This document shows, piece after piece, positions 21,379 through 35,112 of a DNA stretch of 64,000 bases. The notes beneath the pieces were generated by a model. That model was given only the letters and a program-made list of their open reading frames with translations, had not been told where the DNA came from and did no database searches. Both the position numbers and the translations under genes were made by a program. This DNA comes from Ceratodon purpureus (Eukaryota > Streptophyta > Bryopsida > Pseudoditrichales > Ditrichaceae). Each line of letters opens with the position of its first letter. The stretch's first letter is position 1. The DNA lies in NCBI GenBank assembly GCA_014871385.1, contig CM026421.1:23240865-23304864 (forward strand). The letters are read 5' to 3'.

Positions 21379-23691
21379 TCCACTTTTTTCCCAACTTCAA
21401 ACAGCAACGTATGTGCCTTTTAGGCCATCTCTAGATGATTCCAATGCACTAAACCATTTCTTATTTGAACATCGTATGAATTATCTATGAATTTTCAAAA
21501 TATCTCATCAACTTATTTACCCTCTCCAAGTCAAAACCAAAAACTAGCTTCCACTCTTTCACTATTGAAGTCATTGGTAAACTCACCATGTTTCTCTTTA
21601 GCATTGAAATCCACCGTGCTTGCATTGCAACATGTCCTTCTACCAAGTCAATCAAACAACAATATCACAACATTGACAACCTGCACTTGTCAATAAAATG
21701 CTAAAGATGCATCTGCCCCACTTTCACAACACATGCGGAAAATGCTCGTTTAGGCATCGACAAGGTTCATCGGTTACTCACTTCCACTCGCAGCAACCTC
21801 TGATAAGGTGGACTCAAAGAGTCATCTGTGGTTTCAAAGATGATTTCATGGAGTGCCATCATCTTTATATCTAAAAATACTAGTGTGTCCCCATAAAGGA
21901 CTAGAAAACAATTCTACTTTTTAAAGAACAAGCACACTAGGCCATCCAACCAATTCTTCAATTGGACTATATAGACTTGTTGATTCAATGTGGCCCCAAT
22001 TACAACTAGCGTAGATTATTGTGGTGGCTTGGAACAAATGTTTCGCTCTCTTGCATGTCAAGTCTCAAATGGACTACTCCATCATGAATCTCTAGAAATA
22101 AGCATGAACTCCAAATCACTATGAAATCAATCATTTTATAATATAACTATAGTGTGTGTTGATATTGTTGATAATGCCTTACTACAGGAAACCACAAACA
22201 ATGTTAGACTTTTGAAGGTATTTATACTCGGTGTTTGTATTACTTTAATTATACTTTTGAATAATGTTATCTAATTTTGTTTTGTCTTAAAATTGTCTTT
22301 TTGTTTGCCATGGCACTGAAGTTGTTGTTTAGTATTTATAACTCTAAGTTTGAACAACAACACACTTGATATTTTGAGTAACAAAAATCATTATAGACCT
22401 ATTTTTCCTTCTTTTTCCAATGAAGTTTGTTTGCAAGATTCCACATCAAGTCTAATTTTTGTGGACAAGATGTAAATTCAAAATCGCTTGTCTTTAAGAA
22501 TATGCAGCTATGGTTTTTTATTGGCGGTTATATATTTGGTTCTTTTGCTTTGTAAGATGTAGCCTTCTTTAGATACTTTCTAACCTTTTTTGTTCCAAAT
22601 TATGATTTTTATTTCTAATTTTTTCAATTGATATCTATTCTTGAGGGTATAATGAATATTATGATGTTTAAGTTCTTTCTAAGACAATAGGTGGTTTGTT
22701 AATTCTCGAGAGCTAAAAGTGAGTATATAATATACATTGTGTAGACTAATTTACAAATAGAATAAACAATTAGAAATCTATTTCTTGCTTTGACTTGTGC
22801 CTTTGGCATTTTAGAAGCAATTATAGGTTCTTATTGAAAAAATCAGATGTCTTTGAAAGCCAATAAGTTCATTGATCAAGTGATCCCTCCATTTATTCAT
22901 AGCTAAGGTCATAATATTTTAAGGTTCTTCTTGCTGCGGAGAAGGAACAAGGAGCTGCTATGCGGGAGAAGACAATGTTTCTTGCAGGAAGTCGAGAGGA
23001 GCCCACGGACGGCCGAACACTCGCATTCTACTCATTCTAGGTTAATTTCCACGAGTTATGCTACACAGTCGGTTTGCGAGGAGATCCCTAAATACTTGGT
23101 CCAAGTAAAATGGCTGTTGTGACTCCAAACTTTTATTTGCTACCAATTTGAAAGCTCGGCACTGAATGGAAACGAGTGGTACATGTTATGTGCGGCAGAG
23201 TCAAGTGCCGATATCAGGTGTAAGAGCTGTTCACATCGGTTCACTGGCGAGATTGTCCCATATTTACAGCTTCATCAGACCTGCAAATCATCGGCGTACT
23301 TGCCCAGAACTTGGATATCCGGTAGCAGATGGATGCTGCTAAAATCAGCAACTACTCCAATGATCATCGTATACTCCCGGCAAATCTTCTGCCGATCACG
23401 GCCCTCTGACGACAACAGAATATCCAAATTTGTCAATTATCATATACACAAAAATCAACTCTTGTTTTCAATCTAATCTAATAGAATGATTGTCGAAGTG
23501 GAGTAGCAGACACTTGCAAGATTGACACTCTTGTTGTCCGGCAATAGCAGGAAAGGAGGACCCAACTCTCACCTCTGTACAGTACAGAAATACAGCTGGT
23601 GGTTCTCAAGCTAGTCCAACCAAATGTATGCCGAGTGGCCATCTCTAGTGGCATACACCGTCACGATGTTCTTTGAGGCAGCTACTACCTA
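21379..23691. other. Intergenic DNA and 3' flank of the PPR gene
   Basis: No gene is recognisable to about 23000. The part nearest 23691 is expected to contain the 3' UTR of the minus-strand PPR gene. Short open frames near 22931 and 23183 show no domain. Confidence 0.4.
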
Positions 23692-26023
23692 CTACTCAGC
23701 TCCGTCAGACGAAAGATTCAGGATGTCGGAGCTGGAAATCTCGGGTCCCTCAGATACGGCGACATCATCATGTCCGTCATCAGCGTCGCCAATACCATCA
23801 CCATCTTCATCATCGGCTAGAACCTCCACAGCAGATTCTGTAAAGGTTCCTTCAACTCCACCCGACAAGCCGAACGATGCGAGAATTTCAAGAAACGTGG
23901 CTGTAGATGGTGCAATACCAGCTATTTTCATGTGTTCTACTAGCCCCTCCATGTCACTTAATCGATTCACCTTCGAATAGGCCCTACAAATCCAGCACCA
24001 CACATATCAAGCAGTTACCGAATCTGTCGAGAATAAATGAATGACCGTAAACTATCACCACCACCAGTTCATGACCATAGGATTCAGCTGTTGTTGAGGA
24101 TGGATACTGCAGTCGTCTTGTAATATTGGCACCTGATTTGACACCCTTTGGTGCTGTTGAGTTTCTACATAAACAATGCTCTACGATTTTATTCTGAACG
24201 ATGTGCATAGGTATAAGAGTTTCAGTTTTTACCGTAGAATGATCAGGTGCGATGATGTTCGTGGACGTATTTGCCACTCCATGGCGTTGCTCAAAAGCTC
24301 CTCTGCTTCTTCGAATAAATTGTGCTGACAGTACGCACTAATCATAGTGTTCAACGTGGACAACTGTGGTTGTATACCAGCCTCCAGCAGTTGATAAAAA
24401 CACGCACGCATTTTTGTAAACGCGCCCACGTCCCCATATCCGGTCATTAGTATCTCATAACTTCTAAGATTAGGCGTGTAATTTGCAGCTTCCATCCTTT
24501 CGAGTGACCATTCCATCTTTTCCACCTCTCCCACCCGGGCATAGTTGCTCATCACGATGTTATAAGTTTTTAGGTCAGGTTTATGTCGAGACTGGGAACT
24601 TGACATGCTCTTCAGCACCTGCAACACACCAGCGTCAGAAACAATACACAAGCTCCTAATGAACAGCTGATGAAAAATATTCCACAATACACAAACACCA
24701 AAGAGATCCGTTCACAAATAATATACTCACTTGCTCCATCTTAACAAAGTCCTTCCCACGGCCATATGATTCAATGAGGGTGTTAGATGTCACATTGTCA
24801 GGCTTAATGTGCTTCTGCATTCTCATGACAAACAACGTCTTCTCCATTTGCACATAGTCTCCAGCTTTGCCATAAGCACCAATGACCCCGTTGTATGACA
24901 CATTGTCTGGATATATCCTGGCTGCCTCCATCTCTTTGAATAATCCCTCCACCCGGGCAACATCACATGCTTGTGCACTAGCCCTCAGAAGAATATTATA
25001 CGTCACCAAATTCGGTTGGCATCTGAAAAAAACGAAATCAAAATGTGTTGAGGTGCTTCATCCAGCAAGTCAATTCGTACATTTACTTATCAAGGAGCGG
25101 GCAGCAGTTAGAAATATGAAGCAGATTACATACTAGAGCACACAACTAGAGGTAATTTGCAGCCCACCAGGAAAAGAACCACATACTTTGTTTTCTTCTT
25201 CATTTCTTCAAAGAGTTTCAGAGCTTTCTCGAATCCTCTCCCCTTGTCCTTGCTGAAAAGGTAGGCAGTTATGAGTGCATTGTACAAAGAAGTGTCAGGA
25301 CGAGCTCCACTTCGTCTCACTTCATTGAAGAGCCAGACGGCCATCCGTAGCTGCTTAGCCTTACCCATAATCACAATGAGCTTGGAATAGAATCCATCAT
25401 CATGTTTATACCATTTCTGTCTTTGTATCCACCTGAACACCTGAAACGAATTGAATAAACATCCATCCGTTTCAAAAAACCAAAACAATATCTGAAACAA
25501 ATCCACATCATACCAAGTTTTATCATGGTCGTAATTCTACACTCAACGTACACAAGTAGCAAAGCATAAAAGGTGATTGCAAAACCAACTGAAGATACCT
25601 CAAGAGTAAGAGTCCATTTGTTTTGCTTCCCAAGGCCTTCCAAAATTGCAAACCCGTCACATGACCTCAGATACGGCGACTGGCTCTCAAGAACCTGGAA
25701 CAGCATATGAAAGCAATAGATTGAGTATAAAGCAATGTGGGAAACACTAAAAGCAACTGAAGAGAATAGAAATATGGAGCTGGTTTGTGGTAAGATCATG
25801 AAAAGAAACCGATTATCACCTGAGCAACAGAGGCTTGGTCAGAATTGAGGGATTTGAGGATGGAGGGGATGGAGGGGCGGAAATAAGGTGCAGCATCCGG
25901 GGAATACCGTCTCCCGGCGCAGACGACGAGGGAGCGGCCAGGAAGCACAGTTGCAGGACGGCCAAAAGAAAACCCACACGGTGGGAGACTTCGTGTGGGC
26001 ATAAAAACGACAGACATCATCAC
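23692..26023 (-). CDS. PPR5: P-class PPR protein, PPR5/EMB2453-like
   Basis: Six exons by eye (approximate): 26023-25819, 25694-25599, 25440-25193, 25023-24731, 24618-24237 and 23979-23692, with canonical GT..AG sites. The protein has an N-terminal chloroplast-type leader rich in Arg and Ser, then VFRWIQRQKWYKHDDGFYSK and a series of 35-residue PPR motifs such as PDTSLYNALITAYL, PNLVTYNILLRAS, PDNVSYNGVIGAYGKAGD and PDLKTYNIVMSNYARVG. An acidic, Asp-rich tail (ADDEDGDGIGDADDG) ends it. Motif order and wording agree with the PPR5/EMB2453 family, which binds and protects the plastid trnG-UCC precursor and its group II intron. The orthology is from memory of the family, not a search. The gene is head-to-head with the METTL13 gene. 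Confidence 0.8.
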
Positions 26024-26789
26024 TGAAGAGAATCCCCAATTGATCCTCTGTTAGCCGAACACCTCAACAGCGCACAAGAACAACCCAACTCCAAACCCCA
26101 ATTCCCTGCTACTAACTACCTCCAAAGAAACTATCATGGCGCAATCAAATCACCCAGAAACGCAATGTAAGCCCTCACTTCCATCCTCCAAACCACGCAC
26201 ACGGAACTACCAAACTCAACTCCCGCAAACCTTAAACCCTGAAGATCATAAAACCTCAAAGAGATATCCTCTCGCACATTCTCAATTGAATGCAACAAGA
26301 TGGCACAACTTAAATGACAAACACGCTGCAACGGAAGCGCATCGCTCTGCTGGAAACCAAACCCAAATCCACTATACCACTAACTGAAAACACATCACCC
26401 AACATGACATATCCACAAAACAGTACAAGTTCTGAAATGGGATTCATATCTTCCTCCGGAGAAAACAAAATACCCGGATGATACCATGAGCGATACCATG
26501 TGATACCCATAAGACTAACCTTGTTTCACATGCGTCGGCCGAAGAAGAAGACGCAGAAGTAGAAGAATAACAACTTAGGTTGATAGCAGACGATTTCCTT
26601 GATTCAACAAAGTGGTGGTATTTGTTTGCCTCCGTTGGTAGCCTTCGACAGACTGATTCTCAGAAGTTGTCGAGGTTTAGTGTCGAGGATATCAGAGGCA
26701 GCCGCTTCAATCGGTGACCTAGTGGGTGAATTTCTAGCATTCTAGTGGGTGTAGAGCTCAGGAGGAGGCGAGTGAGGGATTGCGGGGAG
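26024..26789. promoter_or_regulatory. Shared upstream region of the PPR and METTL13 genes
   Basis: 766 bp separate the two divergent start codons, so both promoters and 5' UTRs must lie here. I see no convincing TATA box on either side. A repeated 'gatacca'-type word clusters at 26477-26510. Confidence 0.5.
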
Positions 26790-29700
26790 ATGGGGAAGAT
26801 GAAGAAGGTGGAGGGGATGCCGGGGGCAGCGGGGTCGGTGCCACTGCCGGCCGCGCTGACAGATTTCAGGCAGGAGAGTTACTGGGACCAGTTCTTCAAG
26901 GCCAGCCAGGGGCGGCCGTTCGAGTGGTACGGGGACTGGGTGTCGCTGCCGAGGGTGTTCCGGGAGCTGCTGGGCTTGAGCGCTGATCGCAAGCCGCCGC
27001 TGGAGATTCTGGTGCCCGGGTGCGGGAATTCGAGGCTGTCGGCGGCGATGTATGACGCTGGGTTTCAGAAGATTGTCAATGTGGATTTCAACAAGCGCGT
27101 CGTGGCTGAGATGTTGCGGTTGAATGTGCGCGCCAGGCCTTTGATGCGATGGCAGGTCATGGATATCACCAAAATGCAGGTCATTGCTCTCACTGCCTTA
27201 AACCCTGAACCCCTAGAAATCCTTAGCTCGTATTTTTCGTGTTTTTTATGTGCTTGTTTAGGATCTCCAACCTGGGCTTAATGGATTCTGATCATGAGAT
27301 ACCATCTGTACAATGGCCTGTTTTACGGTGTCAAGTTCTGGACCTGAATTGGAAAAATCATCGGGTCGACATAGCTGTGTCTAACTGTGTTTAAGTGCAG
27401 ATTCCTTCGGCTTGAATGTTGTGTAACATCTAGATACTAGCTTTCTACTGTACCGAATGTTAGTATTGTTGTGGAAGGTCGATTGATTCTTGGGGCAGCT
27501 GGAGGTTTTTGATGCTCTTAAAGTTGTCACTGTTTTACTGCAAAGCTTGAGAGATGTGGAGTTATATTGAGTCGTGATATGAAATGTTTCGGGCCTTTTA
27601 CAGTTTGCAGATAATTCTTTCGACGTGGTGTTGGACAAAGGAAGTCTAGATGCACTTACGGGAGAGCCAGATGAACCTCAAATTGCAGCGGAGGGGCTTC
27701 TTTCAGAGGTCTTATTCCATCTTCTTATTCGGCTGTGTTTGTGTTAGTGTCTCTTTAATTTGAAGCGCATCTTCAGGTAGAAATGTAGGATTGTTATGTT
27801 GGTATGTTTTTTGGATGAGTAGCACCTTCAAATCTGGTGACGATCATTTGTTTACATATGGCAGGTGAAGCGAGTGCTGAGACATGGTGGAAAATATGTT
27901 TGCATCACACTTGCTCAGCAACATGTTATAGGTGCGTGAACTACTTTTACGTCTAGTCTTTCACAGATTGGCAACTAATGTATGAGCAAGGATTGAGCAT
28001 ATTGTGTGATCTTTATGTTCTGATTGATGCCATCTGAACATGTGGGGGAACCAGAATTACTGCTCGGACATTTTAGGATTGGCTGGGACGTTGTGGTATA
28101 TCAAGTGCAAGATGAGTCGAATGATACATCAGCAATGTTACAGCCTCTGCTCGTCGTGGCTACGAAGACGGATTCGGTTGAGGTTTCTCCTGTGAGATCT
28201 TCCTTAGAAGAATTCAATCCTGCAGCAGCTAATGCAGAGCAGGTCAGGCTTGTGTACACCTCTCTCGCTGCTAACATATTGCTGCAGATATGGAGGACTT
28301 TGTTCCGATTGCAGTGTTATCGTGTCCAGCGGTTCAAATGCTAGACATCTTTGTTGTAATGTCTATTCTACGGAACTTCAAGTTTACAAGTGATTATCAG
28401 AAGAATTATCATGCTAGTTTGATGTTCATTGAGCTACAGTAAACTATCAAGCATGAATAATTTGACTTGTTTTATATTATTCGTGTTCTGAGGGCTTTTC
28501 GACGATGCAGATGAAATGTGTGGTGAGCGTGATTGAAGTGGAAAACAAACTGCGTACTGCCTTTGAAGGTGGTAGATTTGGTGGTGCATTGGAAGATCAG
28601 ACAATCGAAGAAGACTATTCTGAATTTGATGAATTAAGTCCAGGCAAAGTAAGAGCAGTGAAGTTAGGAGGTCACTATCCTGCAGTGATCCTTGATGCCA
28701 AGCCCGATTCTGGATCTCACATGTTCAAGGCAGCTGTTTTCTTAGTCCCAAGGGTAAGCTTCTGAAGACTTCAGCTCTCTCAAGCGATGATTGCTTGATT
28801 TGCAAGTTGATTAGTTCGTTTCTTGCATTGTTCTAATCATGAGAAATGGGCTATTGCAATTAAAACACCTCAATCCTTGCAACTTTTAGCTTACCTTTGG
28901 AGATATCTCTGCATCATGCATAGTTCATGTCTATGTTATACTTGTGAAGAGGTTAAGCAAGAGGCTAGTTCTCTCTGAGGTTAATATGGTTGAAGGATAT
29001 TATTGGAATGTACATTTTGTATGGTATGCTTCATAAGCTGTTTATGCCGACGTGCAGGGTCGAGCTCATGAATGGCTTTTCTCTACGGAAGAAGGACAGT
29101 GGGAAATTGTCGAGGCTGCAAAAGCAGGTCGTCTTATAATGGTAAGTAGTTTCGCTATTTTTACTTTAAACTTTCCGTTTTTGACCCTAGACTATTATAT
29201 ACCTACGTTGGGTCGTTAGGGGTTTTCATCCAAGATGCTGAAGGCTTCCTTACCAAAAATTAATGGAAATTTAGGATACTTTAACAATTCGAGTTGAGTC
29301 TCACTTGTCACTGGTTCTAAAATTCTATCAACAACCATCACCTTGTACTCTGTAAGAATATTGACGTCATTAGAGCTTATGGAGGATCATCAAATTCATT
29401 GCTGTTGGGCATGTAACTTACATTCTTACGTCACTTACATACAGGTCATGTTAGATACCCAGCAATATCCAGGAAGCTTAGCCGCTGTTCAGGTATTTCC
29501 AAGTTTCATATCCTTTTCAAAGAATCTCTCTCCTGTCGTCTACAAATTCATTTTTATGTTTGAAAAAGAAACAGTTGGACCGGCTATTGGTGCTTGCTGT
29601 GAATTTGTTGTTTCTGAAGACCTTGACTCCTGCTTTCAAGTGTTTTTCTCTATGAATACGCTTTAATTTGTCTATGGATGCTAGCTTATACATTCAAGTG

Positions 29701-32531
29701 ATTACATGGGCTTCTGCTGACTTATCATGTATATTTGGGATTGGACCTGTACGATGCAGGATGAGCTGTCTCATGTAGTAAAGTTTTTTCTTCCACTGGA
29801 CTGCAAGGAGTCTAAAGATATTCCGTAAGCTTTCACAACTGTCCACCACCATTTTTTCAATTTTTGGGTAGTCTTACCTTTTGGTATCAATACGCCACTT
29901 TCGTTTAGCTTGGAATTTTTGCTCATGTATATGAGTTCCTCTTTTGACGTGGTATGATACTGTACCCTATCAGAACCACAGAACAAGGGTTGTTCTGAAA
30001 AATAATACTTGTTTGTCATTCTTTAGTCCTTTGGTCTTTAAAATTACGTTGAAATTATATGCGTTTCTGGAAACAGCTGGCTAAGAAATGCCTGATTGAA
30101 CAGATACATGACCACAGATGACGGAGTACACCGAAGAACTGTTATAGAAGAGGTATGCATACACATGGAGATATAATCATGTGTTTTCTTAGCTTAAGCT
30201 TTCGAAATACTTAAATGTTGCAACTAGAGGTACATTTTCGCAGTTAAATCTGACCTTGAATGCTTTTTTATGTTCAACATATTGATAATGCTGCTTTCAA
30301 CCTTTGAGTCTTTGACACATCTATTAATGCCAAACTCGTGTCTGGGTTTTGTGTAGAGAAATTCACCAATTACAGGTATAATCAAGGTAGAAGACGTGGT
30401 ACTTGAATATAAGAAAAGCAGCGAAGATGGTGTGTCCGCCACAACGCAGAGCTTCTATCGTCGCCTCGTTTTTGACAGAAATCCCAATCTTATTCAGTCT
30501 GATGCAATATTATTACCATACTCAGCAGTTGTTGACGATGCGCAACAAAGAACGCAGAAGAAGAAAAAGAAGAAGGGGAAGGCGAAGGAATCAGTGCAGG
30601 ACACTAAAGAAGGTACTCTCGAAAAGAATCCTCGTTTGTAATTATCTTGATTTCCCCACTCTTAATTTGTGTGCGGAATCAGGTTAGATACGTCGGGTAC
30701 CTCTTGCTAGTTAAGCACATTTCGGGACTCACCTTTTGCAAACCTTTGGTTACAGGTGCGAAGGAAGAATACAGGGTAGACCACAGTCAGTTGGCTAGTA
30801 GCTACCATGCAGGGATGGTTGCTGGTCTTGCATTAATTTCTCACAACCTAGATCAAAGTTTTTCCACCAAAGAGCCTGTAAGTATACTACGCTTTATTCT
30901 TGTCTTCGTAACATGTCTTCAAAACATACCTTGTACATGTTATAGACTCTACTCCTGTTAAAAAGTTGTGGATGAAACAGTGTTTCATCACTAACACTGG
31001 ACGTGCTTTGATGTCTGTTGTGAAGTGTTTCTTTGAAATATGAAGGTAGTTTTTGAACCAACAGTGGACATCCTATGTAATACATCTGATCTCTGAAAAT
31101 ATTTCAAGCTTCATTCGTGATGGTAACGACCAAATCAATGTCCTGACTTGCAGGTAAGAGTAATGGTGGTGGGGCTTGGAGCAGGGTTATTACCCATGTT
31201 TTTGCATAATCATCTCCCAGTTGATCACATTGAGGTTCGTCTCAACGTACTAAAATTTACTGCGGAAAAATACGTAGCAGATATAGATGGATAGAATATC
31301 TGATTACTTTTTCAGTAACAGAAGTCAATTGGAAAATGCCATGTTTTTCTGTCTGCTTCATGGAGTCATCTCATGCCACTGCTTTCTTGTTTCAGGTGGT
31401 TGAGCTGGATGGTGTAATTGGAGATTTGGCTAAGCGTCACTTTGGGTTTGTAGAGAATGATCGGATGAAGGTAAACTATTATGTGTATCCTTAATCGGCA
31501 ATATAGGATTCCATCTGCTTTAGTTTAGTCAAGCATCAATTGATGCACGAAACCCGGAATTGCTCTTGGTATAAGGGAAAATTGCTTGAATCTCTTACTG
31601 GTATTTTTGGCACCCCTGTGCTAACTTGACATTTCTATTTCCAATATTGCAGTTACATATAGGAGATGGTATAGAAGCAGTGCATGCCATTGGACGGACA
31701 GCTGGTGTACCTGTTTCAGAGCCATCAATTGCAGAGCTTTCAGATAATCTGGCTGCCAGTCATATTAGCGGAAACTCAAAGCCAGCGAAAGACCAAATGT
31801 TGCATGTTCTTATTATCGATGCAGATGCTGGTGACTCAAGGTACGCATTTGGACCTGCGAAATCTTTTAATGGGGGTAATACTTATTCAGTAATGCTCAC
31901 TTCTGTTCGTGCATGACGTGAGAAGCAACCACTATTGAGAGGGTTGTCTTAACACTGGGCATGGTTTGGGTGTGTTTGCCAGCTTGGAAATGAGCTGTCC
32001 ACCTCAAGGATTCCTAGAAGAATCCTTCCTTAGTGCAGCGAAGGCAGCACTTGTGGACGGGGGTGTACTGGCTGTCAATGTGGTCTCTCGAGCTGCAGGA
32101 GCACATTCTTCAGCAGTAGCAAAGCTTCAGAAGGTAAATCTTTAGAAGCAATATATAAGACTAAAACATTCACTTCTAACCGATTCAACTGAATAATCTC
32201 CTGCATAATGATTGAAATATCAATGCAAAAAGAAACTATTCACTGGTTGGGTGATCTTCACTAGGATAATGCACCATCTCATGTTCGTGCATGGAATTTG
32301 CTGCAGGTGTTTGACGAGGTATACGAGTTGAAGGTCGACGAGGACGTGAATCGTGTTCTATTTGCACTCCCACGTGAAAGTCCTGTGCGCAACGATTCCC
32401 TAATAACCAACCTACGTACCGCAACCAAGAGACTGAAGCAATTGGCAACAGATTTTGCACCTTGGCAGAATGGCCCGATCCTAGAAGACTACCTACAAGA
32501 AGGAAAGATCCGATTGGTCCCTAGAGCATAG
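26790..32531 (+). CDS. METTL13: METTL13-like eEF1A lysine/N-terminal methyltransferase
   Basis: About fifteen exons starting at ATG 26790. The first is 26790-27179; the second starts at 27604 with FADNSFDVVLDKGSLDAL. The N-terminal class I SAM domain has YWDQFF, the glycine-rich loop LVPGCGNSRLS, NVDFNKRVV and DVVLDKG. The C-terminal half is a second, spermidine-synthase-like SAM domain: VMVVGLGAGLLPMFL, then VELDGVIGDLAKRHFGF and LHIGDGIEAV, and it ends VRLVPRA-type at the stop 32529-32531. In animals the METTL13 N-domain methylates eEF1A Lys55 and the C-domain its N-terminus; plants have homologues. A Lys-rich linker (KKKKKKGKAK) lies near 30555. No frame damage was seen. Confidence 0.9.
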
Positions 32532-33832
32532 TTCATAGGCTATCAGAATGCAAATCGAGACACTTGTTCGCCTGGCAACCGATAATATTCAAGTCCTAAG
32601 GACAGCAACCACGCTGCTCCACCAGTTCGTATACCATCTCTGGGAATCATACTACAGAAAATAAAGAGAAAAAAATATCTATACTTCGCACCTGCTTCCA
32701 AAATATCCTCTCCATTATTAAAAATTTCACCACACAATATCGTTGCTCCGAGCTCCCGAAGTGAATCTCACAAATTCCGCAGCTTGCCAACAGCTACCTT
32801 CAGGTTACGAGTCCCTTTCCAGCAAAGCTAGCCTCAAAATTACGAGAAAGACAAACCTCCCAGGACATCTCCATCCCGAGCCAGCGGACATGACGAAGGA
32901 ATGAGGAAATGGTATTAAGAGATGATTCCAAGCATTGTGAGTGTACACATAATATCCTACTTTGAACATGGACCTTGACCTTCCATTTCACCTTCATTCA
33001 GAATTACGAGCCAGATAAACTTTGCTTCACTCAAGGGATTTTGGTTCAGGGGGATGTCTTTGCAACGCAATGAGCAATGTGCAACAATACCTAGAAGGAG
33101 GATGTCCAGTGCAAAACTTACCAACTTACCAACTTCGAAACCGTTTCGAAAAACAAGTTCAGGATATGTGTCTGGGATGTAATCGAGTTTGATAGACATA
33201 ACATGAGGTGTGGCCGATGCAGGTGCCACAATTTTCAAGCTAAATTGTACTGAAGGAAAACAACTTCATCAAAATTCTTAATGTCGCGTCGGCAGACCTA
33301 CGCCACGGCAGTATTGGTAAGACGGATTGAACCTCAAAACATCTACCGTATTGCACGCGATGAACTACAGAAAGCGTGCCCAGCAGGTCTGCATCAACAT
33401 GAGCATCCACACATCCACACACCCACGCCGCAGACACAGACGCCTTCCACAAGCCCACCCCGGCCACACGCCAGGCTCCAGAAGACGTAGCAAGACGTAG
33501 TGCCTCACAAGCGCAATTGAAGGACATGCGCCGCACCTGACCAGAAGGACAACTTAACCGGGAGCACCCGCGCGGCTGGCGAGGCGGCTCCGGCGTGGGC
33601 ATCGGCTTGTACAGACAGACGGGGTGCAGCAAAATATCAATATGACTGAGTCGGCTAATTTCGGCTCCGAACGTCCGAGACCAAGGAGGGAGCGCGGTGC
33701 ATGATGTGTGCATGACCTTGGAGGTGGCAGTGCTGCTGAGGTGAGGTTACAGGTCCAAAAAAAACGCAAGCAAAAGAGTGGGGGATGCTGGAGGTGTCGC
33801 TGGATTGATGTGTAATCATCATCATCATCATG

Positions 33833-33859
33833 TCTCGTGGGAGTCGAACCCCCACGAGA
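33833..33859 (-). repeat. tRNA T-arm-like hairpin next to tRNA-Ser
   Basis: A 9-bp perfect stem, TCTCGTGGG/CCCACGAGA, closes a loop containing GGTTCGACT, the consensus of a tRNA T-loop. On the minus strand it lies 11 bp after the tRNA-Ser gene. It looks like the 3' remnant of a second tRNA. Confidence 0.6.
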
Positions 33860-33870
33860 GCTGTCTGTGT

Positions 33871-33952
33871 CGTCGCCTAAGAGATTCGAACTCTTGCGGG
33901 GAAACCCCATGTACTTAGCAGGCACACGCCTTAACCACTCGGCCAAAGCGAC
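33871..33952 (-). tRNA. tRNA-Ser(GCU), left-arm copy
   Basis: An 82-nt class II tRNA. GTCGCTT pairs with AGGCGAC (one G-U), followed by discriminator G. The D-arm contains GGCCGAGTGG, the anticodon loop CTGCTAA (GCU), then a long variable arm with GGGGTTTCCCC and T-arm AGAGTTCGAATCTCT. It is intact and identical to the right-arm copy. Confidence 0.93.
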
Positions 33953-33959
33953 CCGTTTT

Positions 33960-35108
33960 CCGACATCGTCCCTCGCCCCACCTCGCCGCACAGGGCCAGG
34001 CTTGGGCTCGATGTCCCAAGCCCCGCGCTCTCTGCCCCTAACCCCTCCTCCCTGGCAGTAGCAGTCGGTGGCCCTTGGCCCTAGCTACGAAGGAAGGAAG
34101 AAGCGCTTTCGCTTTCGGCAAAAGGAGGGTGTGTGAGTTGTGGAGGCTGGCACCCGTCAGAACGCTCTCCGCCCATCACCGCCTGCGGAATGGGCAGGCG
34201 GGACGTTCATCTAGCAGGCCCTACTGCAATCCCGAAGGCTTGCAGTGGAGCCGCGGTAATCGCGCTCTGAGCGGAGAGCCCTGAATCATCGTCCGGGTCG
34301 ATAGTCTTGTCTGTGTTGGAGAACACAGATCAGATGTACGCACTATAGAACAGATCCTGTTCAAGTATAGTCGTACCAGGGGAGCCGCCACCTGCTCCTC
34401 TTATACCTCCCTCCCTGCCCACCTGCAAACCATATGGCTCAACTCATCAACTCTCCTCAACTCAACCTCAACTCTACCCCAAGTTCCCAAGTCCCCAATT
34501 TCCAGCTTCCTGTCCTACCTAGCCTTCAAGTCACTTTCTCTGTAACAACAACCGATTACTCTGGGACGTGCCTGCCTTTTGTTATCACTCAAACCATTTC
34601 AATATCACCTAAACATCCAAACCATGCTACCATTGGTTCGGGAACCTATCACTGGTACCTTTGAATTTACACATTATTCAATTTTCTCCTCTTCCCCAAC
34701 ACCAAATATTAGATTCTTCACTCAATTCTTTCCACGGGGCAAACATTTCATTCCAAATTCAACCAATTTTGCCGTACTCTCTCTTGCAAAACCCATCTTT
34801 TTTCTGGATTGCATGCCACTCAAAATCAGTCCTCCACAGTCCTATTTGCTTGCTTACTCTAGCACTATGTATATATTGCCTTCTAACAAAAATCATCCAA
34901 CGCAATCTAGTTCTCTACTCAAGGAACAACGCACGCCTAGCTCCCACCGTCATCTTTGTGGTTGGAATCATGATTTTTTATATGGATGTAGATGTTTCGA
35001 GTAGTTTAATTTTTCTAATATTTTATTGCTTTATTCACATATCTTTTGAAGATGAAAATCGAGTTTCAACCTTCAATTTTGTTTTAAATTTTCAAAATTA
35101 TCAATTTA
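33960..35108. other. Arm sequence without a recognised gene
   Basis: The stretch 33960-34430 is GC-rich with a CT/GA-rich promoter-like character. The stretch 34430-35108 is open in two plus-strand frames of about 140-150 codons, with no domain or signal. These may be a non-coding transcript or chance; they are duplicated in the right arm. Confidence 0.4.
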
Positions 35109-35112
35109 TTAA

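Noticed and set aside
33554-33991. 145-codon ORF (and its mirror 61794-62231) as a gene
   Set aside because: It overlaps the tRNA-Ser gene and has no domain or plausible composition; its conservation is only the recent duplication.
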